Source of the DNA: Setophaga petechia
Lineage: Eukaryota; Chordata; Aves; Passeriformes; Parulidae
DNA: 64,000 nt
NCBI GenBank assembly: GCA_024362935.1
Contig: JANCRA010000003.1
Span: 40,051,291-40,115,290, forward strand
Direction: 5' to 3'
The notes beneath the pieces are model-generated. The model did not search any database and was not told where the DNA came from. It saw only the letters and a list, made by a program, of their open reading frames with translations. This document shows positions 10,736 through 23,600 of this stretch, piece after piece. A program made the translations under genes and the position numbers. Numbering within the stretch: position 1 is the stretch's first letter; the number at the start of each line of letters is the position of its first letter.

Positions 10736-13700
10736 ACATCCACAGGTCTGCCACCACCAGGGAAAGAGGTGAAGATCTCCAGGGGAATTAATCTCTAAGA
10801 GCCTCCCTCGTTGCTCACATACACCAGGCCCTGTGAGCGTGGGATTATCAGCTCTGTACCAAGGGCCCATGGAAGCTGGCAGAGCATCAGTGCAGTTATC
10901 CTGTGCAAGGAATTGGAGGTGACTAGGAAAGAGTGCCTACAAGGATGCTCCCAGGAGCATGTAGGGCTAATGAGGACATGGTGTACACAGGAGAAGTGAC
11001 AATTATATGGAGTCACATGTGGATGAACAGCCCAGAAACCTCACAGTTTTTCACACACCTGAAAACAAGAGGAGCTTGTTATCCCAGTCGGGGACCTGGA
11101 GCCCAAGGTGAGAAGAAGGTATAAACCAGAGGCCAGTGAAGCATCAGAAGCCAATGGTAGTGAGTTGGATATAGGTGAAAAGGGGATCAGCTTTCCTCAT
11201 GTGCTATTCAACCCGGGCTGAGCGAAGCATAAGAAGATACAGCACTGGAGGTGGAAAGCTCCCTCCAGAAAGGAGGTGCCTGACCAAGGGAGGAGACCTG
11301 TGTGCTGTGGCCATTTTGTGGGCATATATTGGATGAGCATCCAGCACAAGAGAAAAATGCAAGTGCAGTGGGCAGGGAGATGCCAGAATAGCCAATCCAA
11401 CCCCACAATCCTATCTCCACCGTGTCCTTGGAAAAACAGGCAGCAAGGCTGGGTTGCAGGCAGACTGCTGTGACGGGCACTTCTGCAGGAATTTCCAGTT
11501 TGGGGAACAGTGTGGGGGAGTTGAGGTCTTCTTACTCCCCAGCTGCAAAATTGCTTCCCACCCCTTTCCTTGGTAAGCAATCCCCACTCTGCCCTGATTT
11601 GTAAAGGCATCAGTGGGTTTCACTGTGGTGTATCTTCTCAGTTAAAAGCTGAACTGAACTCAGTGTGGCTTGAGGTATAGATGTTACTGTTTTATCACAG
11701 TGTAGATGTGCTGGCAAGACATTGCATCCCCTGGCAAAGAAGAGGTTAACACTGTCCAACTTTGTGCTGCATCTCAGGAGAACTGCAATCACACATTTTA
11801 TTTTTGGTTCTGCTGCATGAGAACAACTGCTCTTTGTAACCTGCATGGCACAAAGGACCCGTTTCTTCCGGCAGCATTTAAGAGAGGGCATAAAAAAAGG
11901 AAGCAGAGGAAGAAAGTTCGTATTCAGCAAGTGCCAGGTTGTCAAGGTTTCCTCTGCTTTCAGGCATAATTTTTTTCTCCTGACAGACACAAAAAAGATT
12001 TAAAACTGTTTGGTGCAAATGGAGCTTCAAAAGCAGAACTGTCTGTGTGTGACAGAAGGTGAAGAGCACAGCTCAGGACCTCCTGTACAAGGCAACATTG
12101 TTGTCATTGTGGTGCTCACAGGAGCATTAGACCAGGTCTGTGCTCTCCTTGTCACAAAGCTTGTCCTGTGTGAGTCTCAAAATCCTGCACTGCTTTCAGC
12201 TCACCTCCCGGAGAGCTGTGGGCTGGTTCAGCCCTACAAAGACATGGGTCAAGTTCAGTGTGCTGCAAAGAAAGAGGCTGTCACGAGGTCTGGCTCTTCA
12301 GTTTCCTTCCCCATTTGTATTGTTTTCTGTTTTACTAAATTATGGACTGCCAGTGAAATCCCCAAGTGCCTGCTGAGTGTGGTTATTAAACCAACGCTTA
12401 AAAAAGTAAAATTGAGCAAGCTTGGTCACTGCTCCCTTGGCCTGGACATGATTCTCAGAGCGCTGGTAGACAATTCAACTGATAAATATTGAAGAGGCAG
12501 TAATGTAATTAGCACCAGTCAACATCGTTTTCTGGAAAAATCAATCCCAGCCAAGCGCGATCTTGTTCTCCATTGAGACCAGAGGATGTGTTGCCAAAGG
12601 TAACAGCACAGAGGTGTTAGGGGAGGCATCCAGGGTATAGTCAAACAGAATGAGTAAATTGAACAGATTCACAGCTGACCATCGGCTGGGATGGCAGAAA
12701 GCACCCAGAAACCACTGGTCTGGTTTCATTTTCTGTGCAAGTACTTGATATTACAGAAGTGAGAGAAGATGTGGATGCAGCTGGAGAGTGCAAGAAGGGG
12801 ACAGCTTAACCCCAAACCCAGCTCTGTTTTTCCCAAAAGCTCAAGATGCAGGGCCACACTGGTGAACCCAATGTATGTGGTCTGTCTGTCCTCTCTGCCC
12901 ATTACTCCTTGTAAAGAAGCTGCAGACATCTTCCTTTTAAAGTGACTTTTAGAGCAGCTGGGTTGACCCTGGCATTCTAATGAGAATGTCATGAGCTGGC
13001 TTAAACAATGGCCCAGCTCCTGCAACACCTCCTGCAGGGCTGGCAGCCTCCAGTATGTACCAGCACCTCACGGTGCCCGGTACCGTGGGACTCGGCCTCA
13101 GACTGCCTGACACCCAGCAGCCCTGCTCCCTGCCTGGCCACAGCATGTGCCACAGCAGCAGTGCCTCAGCTCCTTTGGCAGCCAGCACAGGCTCCCACGC
13201 TCAGCACAGACAGCACAAGGCAAAGCAGTCTCATGCCCTCCATGCTTATCTCCTGCATAAAACAGTGAGGCACTTTTGTTTATTGAGTGCCGATGAATGG
13301 CGCTGTCTTGGCTGTGAGATTGGCCTGCAGATCCCACTCTGGGCACAGCTGCTGGCAGGGAGCCACCTATTGCCCTGGGAGCCTTTCAGCAGGGCGTTCC
13401 TCCTCACCCAGGGACAAAACGACCAACAGCTTCCCACCAGCTGCATCTGTCCCCATGCAGAGGTGGTGTCAGATTTATGGGGCACTGATCACTCTTTTCC
13501 CCTGCAAGTATTGCCCAGATAGGTCATAAGGAATGCAGTTTGCTCCAGAATTTTTCAGTATTCCTCACCTTCCATAGCTTGTTTGTTCATCTCCCCTTCC
13601 AGCAGCTGACAAACAACTGTGAGGAATGTGCATTGGCAGTGACCTGCATGGCTGTTTCTTGGGGGGCAGGAAGGTGAGATGGCTCTGTCCTGCCAGGATG

Positions 13701-13955
13701 AAGTGGATGCTGAGGACACTGTCACCCTGCCACGGTGAAACAGCTGGACCTCAGGGAGAGTCACAGATCCCAGGCTTGCTGCCTCACCTGGAGCTGCAGC
13801 CAGCTCCTCCAGTGCCATGTTATTTTAGGACCCAAAAAGCTGATGGATCCATTTGTGACTGCCTCTGCCTTGCAGCCATCATTCGTGCACAGCAGTTGTC
13901 ACAAAATAGCCTGTTTAAGCAGCAGGATCTTCTTTACTCTGCCCAGACTGCAAAG

Positions 13956-14120
13956 AAATCATCTCTTGTAATGGACTTTTGAGGGGGAGACACCATGTGT
14001 TCTTGCTCCTTTCAATGCATCAGGATGAAACCTCACCAAATCATCTGTTGTGGGGATTTTTGAGGGGGAGGCACTGTATTTTCTTACTCCTTTCAATGCA
14101 CTGGGATGAAAGCTTCACCA
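13956..14120. repeat. 81-82-bp tandem duplication, two copies
   Basis: Copy 1 is about 13956-14037 and copy 2 about 14038-14120. Both start AAATCATCT, then share TTTTGAGGGGGAG, CTCCTTTCAATGCA and GGATGAAA. The copies differ by scattered substitutions and one 1-bp indel, so the duplication is old. No gene overlaps it. Confidence 0.85.
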
Positions 14121-15117
14121 GGACTGTGACTCAGCCTGATGCTCCTGCAACATATGAAGGCTGTGCAGACACCAGGAGACAGAAACTTGCAATGTTGAGA
14201 GGGAGCAGCTACAATCAATATCACAAGCCATGCTTGCTCTTAGCTCTGGCCTTTGGGAGATGCTAAGAATCACAACGATTTCCATTCTTCTCCCACCTGG
14301 AGGGAAAAAAACCCAAAAACATTTGTCCTGAACCATTGCTGCTTCCAGAGGAAGTAAAATCATCTGAGGATGTGGCTGAAGAAGCAGCAAGGTGAAGATT
14401 CACACCTAAGCTCATGTCCTCCCCCGGCTATCCTGTTACTACCTCCCTCATCCAGCTTTCCTGTCCTACTTCTCAGTGTAATCCAAAGCTTCTCTCCATC
14501 AGCCCAACAGAGCAGAATTAGAAGCCTAACCAGCCAGGCTCATCAGCCAGGTTTCTTCTTCACACAACAGGGAGAGATGGGTGACTCCACATGGGCAGCA
14601 GTCACCCTCTGCAAAAGTCCCACTCTCTTCTGGACATGCAGATTTGGTGTTTCTAAACCTGGCGATGCTAAACACCTCCAGAAGACCAGGTCTGGCCTGT
14701 GGCAGAAACCTGACAGAAACAGCATGGCTGGGACACATCTGGGGTTACTCACATCACTGCATGATCCTGTTCACACCCAAAGCTTTAAGTTCTTGCTGCT
14801 ACCTTGAAACTTTCCCACAGGTGAGCCTGCCATACCCTGGTACCTCTTTTGATCAGTAAAAAGGTTTCCTACATTAGGATGGAAAACTCAATTTATTAAG
14901 CTATTTAAGGGGTCTTTTAGAAATTCCAAGGTTTACCTTTGCTGCTTCAAGCAGAGGGCTGGCAGGGTTGTAGAAGCATGGAAACTTAGGACAGCTTGGC
15001 AGCTAAGGGATGACAAATATTACCTTGCTGTTTTCCCAAGTCACTCACTAAATATCTGCAGACAGCATCCTGTAAGCTCTCATGTCCTGTTAGCTTAATC
15101 AATGCTAAGCCCAGCTT

Positions 15118-15212
15118 CGTGGAATCACACAATGGATTGGGTGATCTCTCAATGGGTTGGAAGAGACTTTAAAGATCCAACTCACCTGCCATGGGCAGAA
15201 TACCTTGCAGCT
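15118..15212 (-). mobile_element. CR1 retrotransposon 3' end fragment
   Basis: It starts GTGGAATCACACAATGGATT and continues GGGTTGGAAGAGACTTTAAAG, then AACTCACCTGCCATGGGCAG. This is the complement-strand form of the CR1 3' terminus. Only about 95 bp are recognisable. Confidence 0.8.
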
Positions 15213-18200
15213 GACTGTTCTAGGTTGTGCTCAGTCTATCTTCCCTGGACTCCTGTGACCCAGCAGCAGATGACTCCATAGGACCTGCCCCAAGATGTGG
15301 CCCCACCAGGTGACCCAGCAAGTGGGACTTTGTGTACTCAGCCTGAGACACGGTGAAAACAGGGCAGAGCAGATGTTTTCAAGCTTGACATGTCCAGAGT
15401 AGAAATCCTGTGTCGCCCTTTGAGCAGTGCTACCTGGTTTGCTTTGGGTCACCACTGGAATTCTCAGTCCAGGAGTGAAGCTCAGCCACATGGCTTTGAG
15501 GAGAGGTTCCAGCAAGAGCCACCTCCTCCCACCCTTGCAAGTGTGGTTTCCTCTTATCCACAGGGCTTCAGCAGAAACAAAATTTGCAGCCATCCTGCTT
15601 TTCTAGAGAAAGCAAGTAGAGATGTCTGATTGGCTTCCTCTGCCTGCTTTGTTTCTCCACATGCTCTGTTGCTGCTGTCTGATCCAACTCTTGCCTGAGA
15701 AACGTAGCCCCGAATCTCTTGCTCCTTCCACGTGGGAATGCATTCAGCTTTCTGTATTTGTTTGCTTTTTAGAGGATTTGTTTCCCCACCAATTTAATCA
15801 ATCACTTTCTGACACAACATTTATGTTTTGGTCTCAAACCTTCCACAGCAAGTCAGCATTAGAACTATGCAGAGTTGGGGGGAAAAAAGGTACCCACTTT
15901 TGCTAATTTGCAGATGATACTGGACTATTTCGTTTAGTGCCACCTAGTTGAGAAACAGTGGATGGCAACCATGTATTCACAGTCTTCATCCTTTCTCAGG
16001 AGATGCAATACTTTGCTGTAAGAAAAGAGTTTAAAATGCTCTGTAGTACCCATCTCTGAGCATCCCTCCTGCCTCTTGCACATTTTCGTGTTCTACCATC
16101 TCCTGTCTGGAAAAGATAAGAACTGCACTGGTGTTCAATGCACAAAGCAAGCAGAAGGATCTTAGCTCCAGCCCCACAAAGCAAACTTCTGGATAGGTTC
16201 AACCTACAGACCTACTGCGAAGAGGTCTACTAGAAGAATAAAGGTGTGGTCATATTGCCTACCTGGTTTCCATATTTCCCAGTCACCAAATTCTTTCAAG
16301 GTACCTGGAAACTGGAACAAGGGTCAAACTCTCCTCATGGATTTTCAAGACACAGATTTACAGAAAAATGGTCCTTTAAGAACACAGTTTATTTCTGTGA
16401 AGTTCAGGAAATGAACACACGCTTAATTGCAGCAAATGGTGTTTTCTTCATTTTAACAGTACCAGCTGATAAGCATGGTGGGCTCATTTTGATGCAGCTC
16501 TGGGCTGGGGTTCTGATGCACCAGTGACTGAAAGCCAGCCCCACTCCCTTTCCCAGTGAAAGCTACTCTTGCTTTAAAGGCTGAAAACATGGGGTGATCC
16601 TCCCTTGGGAGGGAAACAGTGAATTTAAGGACCATCAGATTTAATTTCCCTTTTTAAAAGCCCAGCAGTATGACACTGTTAAGTATGGACATGAGTGTGT
16701 ACCCAGTAGAAGGAAATCTTACAGACTGGCTATCTTCTAATATTCTTTCAGTTTTGGCATCAAGCTCAGTAGGTTCATGGTGCACCACAGAGATCTCCTT
16801 TCCTTTATTAGAGCAATCCTATGGATGTGCTGAGTTTTACAGCATTGCTGCCTGCCCACAGTAAACAGAGAAACTGAACACAGCCCCTGTGGGTTCACTC
16901 TCAATTTCATATTTCAGTCAGATCTTTTACTGGGAATTATACAGCATTTTACTGACAGGACTGTGTAAACAGTTTAACCCCCTGCAGAACATAATCAGGC
17001 TTTCCCTTGTATTTTTTACGGAATTAATAAACTGATTTGAGTTTTGTCTGGGCTTTCATTTCTCAGGTTTTTTTATTGATAAATGTAGGAGCTGGAAGCA
17101 TCTTACCTGGATCTATCTCCTGGCAGCTAGAGGACTGTCATGGTTAGAAAAAACCTTGAAGTGGTATGTGGGAAACACCCAGGTAATTTTGCTGGAGATC
17201 TGCAAGTTTATGAAGTAGAAAAGGGTTTAATTATGACAGTTAAAGAGTTATAAATGTTACAGCCAAAAAAAGAAGGAGAAAAAATGTTCCTACTTGCAAT
17301 CAATTTCTTGCTTTACTTTTAAAAATCTTTGTAAGTAGGCTTTTCCTGGTAAAAAATTATTTGGGAGAATTTTGGACATATCAGGATCATGCACAGTAAA
17401 AACCATAAGATCTGCCAGATCATCTGTAGGATACTGTAAGGTGCATATTAGGCAGCAGGAAAAGCCAGATAGCTGGAAAGGGAAGGATACTATTCCAGTA
17501 TGTGATGAATTCATGACAGAAGTCAGAAAGGAATGCCATATTTTGATTCAAAAGATAAATGCCAGGTTAGCTATTTCTTTTGCTGTTTCAACCATCTCCT
17601 GCAACTGTTATCAGCCATAGAAGTTATAGGCTTATGAAAGACTTATTGTGCCTCAAAGAGATTATTGTTAAAGATAACACACCTCAAAATAATGTTTTCC
17701 ATTGACTCTCTTCCAGCTCAAATATTTGCTGCCAAGTCAGCTGAGGAAAGAGGAGTTGAACAGTTGCTCTGATTTCCTGCCAGCACCTCGGTGTCCTCAG
17801 CTGGGTGCTTGCTTTGGTGTCACTTCAAGGAGAAAGCCAGATGCACACAAGGAGGCCCAGCCCAGCAGCTATGGCTCAGCAGGAAAGACTGGAGATAACA
17901 ATCCTTGTCTGGGGTACAATACTTACCTTCCCTTAAGTTATCAGCCCAAACCCTGAAGAGCTGTCCTACTGATGGAGCTGTCATGGGTTTGGTTGTCATG
18001 GGTTTACTTGCCTGGCTGCAACCCACTACAAGAGTAAACTGAACACCTGGCACTAACCTTCCTCTCTCCTGGCACCCAGCTGTTTTCCAGAAGAGCTGTA
18101 GCTCCGCTGATGCCTGGATGAGTGCTCCACAGAGTCCAGACTACCTACCCTTTATTCCAGCGCTGCCTAACTCAGCTCTGGTCTGACTATTACAAACAGA

Positions 18201-20369
18201 AAGCTAAGCTCAGCCAAGCTTCACCCTGTTATAGCTGGGGATGCTGCCTTGTGCTTCCTGCAGACTTTTCCTGCTCCTTCACCAGAGGACAGGCTAACCC
18301 TACACACTGTCCCTTCTAGATTAGCCTTGTTGCTCTCTAGACCTGCTCCAGCTGAGCCTCAGCTCATTCCCTGAACATTGTGTTTTCTGGCTCAGCCCCA
18401 CTGCAGCAAAGCCACCCTCCAGGGACACCATTAACTCAGTTGCAGTCTGTCCAGTGCTTTGCAACCAGCAATATCCAAACAGGAGCTCTCCTGTTTCTGC
18501 ACAGCACAGCCAGGCTCACCTGTGTTCTCCTGCCAGCAGGTTTAAAGGGACCAGTCTTCATCTCACTCAAGGCATTTATGGAATAGCAGACCATGCTGTG
18601 AAACAGTTAAGTGCTGATTTTATTCCCAGTGAGAGCAATATGCTCAAATGTATCTCTCCAAAACCGGAGGAAAGAACAAATACCTTGTTGGTATCCATGA
18701 AAATTACAAACAATAACATATGACACAGAATACAAGATAAAATGTACATTCAAAAGAGCACTGCTGACTTGAACCCAGCATGAGACTTGGGGCAGCACAA
18801 CCTAAGAAACCAGATTTGTGGGACTCCCTAGGCCCAAAGTGACAGCTCAAATCTGCAAGTCCTTGACCAGTGCTCTGGACTGGACAGTAAGCACTCTGGA
18901 GCCTGAGATATTAGAACAGCCTTAAATTGGAGAAAAAGCAGAATGATTTTATGCCTCTCTTTCAATAATACTGATGGCAGGTCTGAAGCAGCATAAGGGA
19001 AGTTACCGATGATTCTTCACGAGGGGAAGGAAATGCCAGGATTTATCCAACCTAGACTGCACTTGACTTTGGGTGGTGCAACCTGGCATTTTTAAACACA
19101 CTTTTGTTTTCTCAGACTAAGAACAGCCCTTTAAGTAATGTTTAGAGAGTTATGCTGAATTCAAACCTGTCTTGAAAGACTTGAATTTACTTAAATGACA
19201 GCAGTCTTTCAAAAAGCATGCATATAATTTTCCACCGTCATTAACTGAGGGCCATCATGGGATGGGAAATAGGAAGAGAATGGCACTTCAGTAATAAATC
19301 ATTGAGCAGCTAAAAAGCAGCAAATGCTTCCAGCCTTATACAAGATATCCAGGCTGAAAAACTGGGAAGTTATCTCAGCATGGCCCATGCCAAACACACA
19401 ACAGTGCCTTATTTCACAGCTGGTCAGACCAGTTTTTAAAATGCAAATTAAAGTCACACTTTTCACCAAACTTCAGGAGGGGTCACACCTTCACCACTAC
19501 ATAGTCACATTTTCACTGGGAAGATGTGAGGACTACCCCTTGGAAACTGCAAGGGAAATTTTAATTGCACTTAAATTAGAGTCTGTCCCAGAAGAGGTAA
19601 TGGATTTTTACTTTTTTTTTTTAATAAAATAAAACTAGAACTTTGTCAAAGATCACCAGTAGGTGTCATCTAAAAAGGTGCTTGCAGGTGCAGCAGGCTA
19701 TTTGTTTCATGATAGCTTTTGGAGCAAAACCAAAATAAAAGAGTAATTTTTCTAGAAATCAGTTTTTTCTTTTTTCCCCACAAATACTTAGATTTTGTTT
19801 GGACTTTAGGGAACTGGAAGAGATTTGGATTTTCATGGGGAATACAGTTCACATTTTCATGTGAGCAGAACACATCATTGACAGAAATGGCTGAACAGTC
19901 CCCACCACGTCACAGGCCTTCATCACAGGCCTTCCTAACATGACTGCACCTCCACTCTCCTATCAAACACTGGTGCACAAATGGACCCAAATGCTCACAC
20001 GTAGTGTTTCCAGCAGTGTTTCCAGTTTCAGGAATAAGTTATAAATAAATACATGTAACATGAGTATTAACTCATCAAACATTACTTAAGCCACTACTCA
20101 GCTGACAGACAAACACTTCAGTCTCTAAATTTCTCCACATTTCTGAAAGCTAAAGCTGAAGGTCACAAAGTGAAAGTAGAAAAAGGGTTCATAAATGCAC
20201 TCTAAACTTCCTGGGATTGGCAGAAGTGGCATGTGAGTACAGACCCAGGAGAATCAATGCCCAGCTCCTCAGGAAGACACAGGCCCTTGAGGAGGGAGCA
20301 GTCCCCAGGCACCATCACTCTGGGTACACAGAGGGGTCCCACACAACCTCCATTTTTCTCTGCTAGGTG

Positions 20370-20607
20370 CTACATGATAGCTATTGCAGAGTCCTCAGCG
20401 CTGCTCTCCTGCTCCAGGCCCAGCCGGCGGATGGACTCGCTGTATTTCTGCCGCCCCAGCTCAACGATGGCTTCCACCTCATCAGCGATGTCCTGGCGGC
20501 CACTCTCTTTCAGGGCAGTGATCAGCTTGCTCACACAGTCAGGATCCTCTGAGTTCTGCTGAGCCCACGAGAAAAGCATGTCCAGGATCTGCTTATTGAG
20601 GTCCTCT
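20370..20607 (-). CDS. PIDD1: PIDD1 last coding exon (second half of death domain, stop)
   Basis: Residues 817-895, EDLNKQILDMLFSWAQQN to QDIADEVEAIVELGRQKY, then a serine- and acid-rich tail. The stop TAG is at 20372-20370. The tail after the death domain is shorter than the proline-rich human tail. The 3' UTR continues to lower coordinates; its end is not defined. Confidence 0.96.
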
Positions 20608-23600
20608 CTGAAGAAAGGAGGAAAGCCAGAAGTAATCAACACGCTCTCCTGAGCAGCAAACCAAAGAGACCTTACATAAGTCCCAGCCATGGCTGGGGCC
20701 TTAAAGAAGCCATCCAGACACACAGAGCACTCAGTGGGCCTTCCTCTTTCCTACCCAGAATACAGGAGTTGCAGTTCCTGCATGAATGTTTCTCTATAAA
20801 ATATTTTCCTAATAGAAGTATCAAATTAAGGCATTCTGCTTTGGAATACCATTTCCTCACAGGAACAGTAGTTTGATTGTAACAAGTCTAATTCTCTCCT
20901 ACTGCTTTGGCTTTTTGGTCAGACTGCATGTCCCGTGATGTACCACAAGCTCTTTTTGATTAACAATGATATTCACTATTAAAGCCATAGATCATTTCTC
21001 TTTGTAAGAGATGGAGTCTGGCCAGGAATCTGATCATAGAACAGAATAGGAATGCAACTCAGCTGAACTACAAAGCTCATGAGGTTTGTTATTTCCCGAT
21101 TTTTTCAAACAAAAAAATTTATTTTATAATGGCAAGAGAACATAATCAGTTTCCCATTATAAAAGGCATTCTTTTCAGAAGAATCATTAGTCAACCCATC
21201 TTTAATCCAGTGAAACAATTACAGTGGAAGAACTTTCAACCAGCCAAGCATTGATTTATACTATTACACTGCAGACAGATGGACAGACATATATAATGCA
21301 TCACTGTGGTTACTGTGTCCTATTCTCACCTGTTGTTGTATCCTATGCGCTCAATCTGCTGGTAGGTCAGGCCCAGGTTGAGGCCGATGCTCTGCCAGTC
21401 AGCTCCCACGCGCCTAGCAATGCTCAGCAGGTTTGCCTGTGTCAGGTAGCCAGTCTCAGCATTGCCCAGGTTCAAGGGAGGGAAGGAGAAACCATACAGG
21501 GGACTGGGGTTCTCATCCCACCGGGGTTTCAGTTGCTGTGTCACAAAGAAAAGAGAGAAAGAACATTCTTTCTTTTCCTAGAGGACAGTGTTGGGCCACT
21601 CAGTCTCCACAGTGAAATCTCCTTCCTTCTACTGGGAGAAAGGATGTACTTGGGGCTGAAGGGTCAGGCTGTAAGAAGGACTTACACTGGCAGTGACCAG
21701 GAATGCTCACTGCCTCAGGAAAATATCAAATTGTAATGCTCACAGTCATAGCTCACATTGGAAATTTCCTTTCCTGCATTTACAGAGCAGTTTAAAATAA
21801 GCCACATCCCTGAACATATTTGCCTCAGCAGTAAGAGAGCACTTAGTGTAGGTTCATAGTTGAGGTTGCATGTATCAGAAAGGGATGTGAGATCACCACA
21901 CGTGATCAGAAGGGAAGTATTCAACCTACCGAGGTATTTATTTTTTTAGGCTTCTCAAATGTCACTTAAATTCCGTAAGCAAAAGTTGCATTTCTCACTG
22001 TAACCTACAACCCAGCCTTTAAAGCTCACTGCAGAATACCTGCACTCAATGTCTATGTTCAAATCCAGCATAACTACCTCATCCTATTCCTTTCTTTTCT
22101 CCTGCTGCATGAGCTGTGTGACTAAGAAATTTATAAACAAAACAGACACTTCCCTTAATTACAACAAGCTTCCTTGCGTACTACATTCTCATTTATTCAA
22201 AGAATCCACCCTCTCTGACTCCCTGACCACCCACCCAACAAGCCTGTTCTTGACAGGCAAGATGAGCAGGAGAGGTGGAGACCACTCCCAGCTCTTCATG
22301 TTCTCGTTTCAGAATAGCTTGCTCACAGGGAGTGCAAAATCTCCACCATGACATGGCTGGGCAGCTATTCCATGTGCTCATTCATTGCATGCCTTCTCAT
22401 GGAGGAAACAAAATTAGCTGAGCAGAAATGCCATGCTCTTACCCCATCCAGATTAATTTTTCTGTAGGAGACAACTTACAGGTAGTTTGATGGGCAGAGT
22501 AGCAAGCCAGAGGGAGTCTGGACCTTTTCTCCTCCTGCTGGCATCCTCAGGGATGCTGTCTGGAACTGCTCCTCGGTAGAAAGAGACCTTTGCAAAGAGA
22601 AAGATTGCAGTGAGGCTCTGATTCAAGCACAGTGGCCCAGCCTATTGGCACCATGTCTTCTCCGTTTGGGAAAGAATGAATTCAGCATTCTCATCTATCC
22701 TCAACCCACAAATACGGCCTCTCAATTATGTGTAACTGGGAGGAGCACTGAGGTTCTGCCATAAAGGTTGGACTTTCTGCCAGCACCCCAAAAATTAATG
22801 GCAGGAATGTAAGTCAGACACTTAAGTGATGAGTGATCCTTCAAGATTACACTTCTTGACTGTTCAGAGTTTAGTCAGTGAAATGCAAAGCCAGAGAAAG
22901 AGGGTAGGAAAAGAGTCATGCCCAGCACTCAGAGATTATTATATTGAATATTGTAAAAGCCATGATGAAGGAGGAAACAAGAAGTCAGTGTAACTGGTTG
23001 TTCACCTGGCCTTTTACAGTTTGGTCTTTTCTGTCCACAGGGGAGGTCACATAGATTTCCTTCATGTTCTTCAAGTGGGAGTAAAAAATAAATGAGAGAC
23101 GTCCATCCACGCAGTCAGGGCGATCTGTGCAGAAAAGCAGGAAGCATTCAACTTGTGAAGAAAAGTGTGCAGAAGCAGATCAGTCATAAAAATAAACCCA
23201 CCTGACTATTGCCCTCTGCAGGTTTACAAGAGCATGAGAAGAAATGAAAGTCTGCAAACAGCACTTTCATAAGGAAAAGCAGACAGAAAAGTTACGTGAC
23301 CAGAGAACGTGACAAGTTCAATGTCCAGGGGCTGGCTGCTGTGAGTAGTGGGGGAGCTGGAGGCAGAGAGGAATGCCATGGAGGAGTACAACCCACAGCA
23401 GAAACATGTTTAGGGTCAGAGCAGGACAAGAGGGAGGGAGGTAGAAGCAGAACGAGCCCAGTACTGCCATACCCATATCAATGCTGATGCCTCGCTCAAA
23501 AGCTGCAAAAAATTGCTCTCCCTCGAACATCTCCACCATGTCAGATGGCTCAGGTCCTCGATAGCGGTCCTGCAGCTTCTTCAGCACCGGGTCAACCTGA

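Larger units (their letters stand above)
10740..20369. other. Intergenic region between the SLC25A22-like promoter and the PIDD1 3' end
   Basis: No coding exon is recognised on either strand. It contains a CR1 fragment near 15.1 kb and an 81-82-bp tandem duplication near 14.0 kb. The PIDD1 3' UTR must run into the right end. Within the first kilobase past the stop I see no clear minus-strand AATAAA, only ATTAAA (plus-strand TTTAAT at 19560-19565) and AGTAAA near 19608; an AATAAA occurs near 18620. The real poly(A) site is undecided. Confidence 0.5.

Noticed and set aside
12010..12545. 160-codon frame at 12010-12492 with a downstream stretch faintly like reverse-transcriptase text (ISTSQHRF)
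   Set aside because: The resemblance covers only a few residues and no flanking retroelement blocks could be aligned. I could not support a retrotransposon call.
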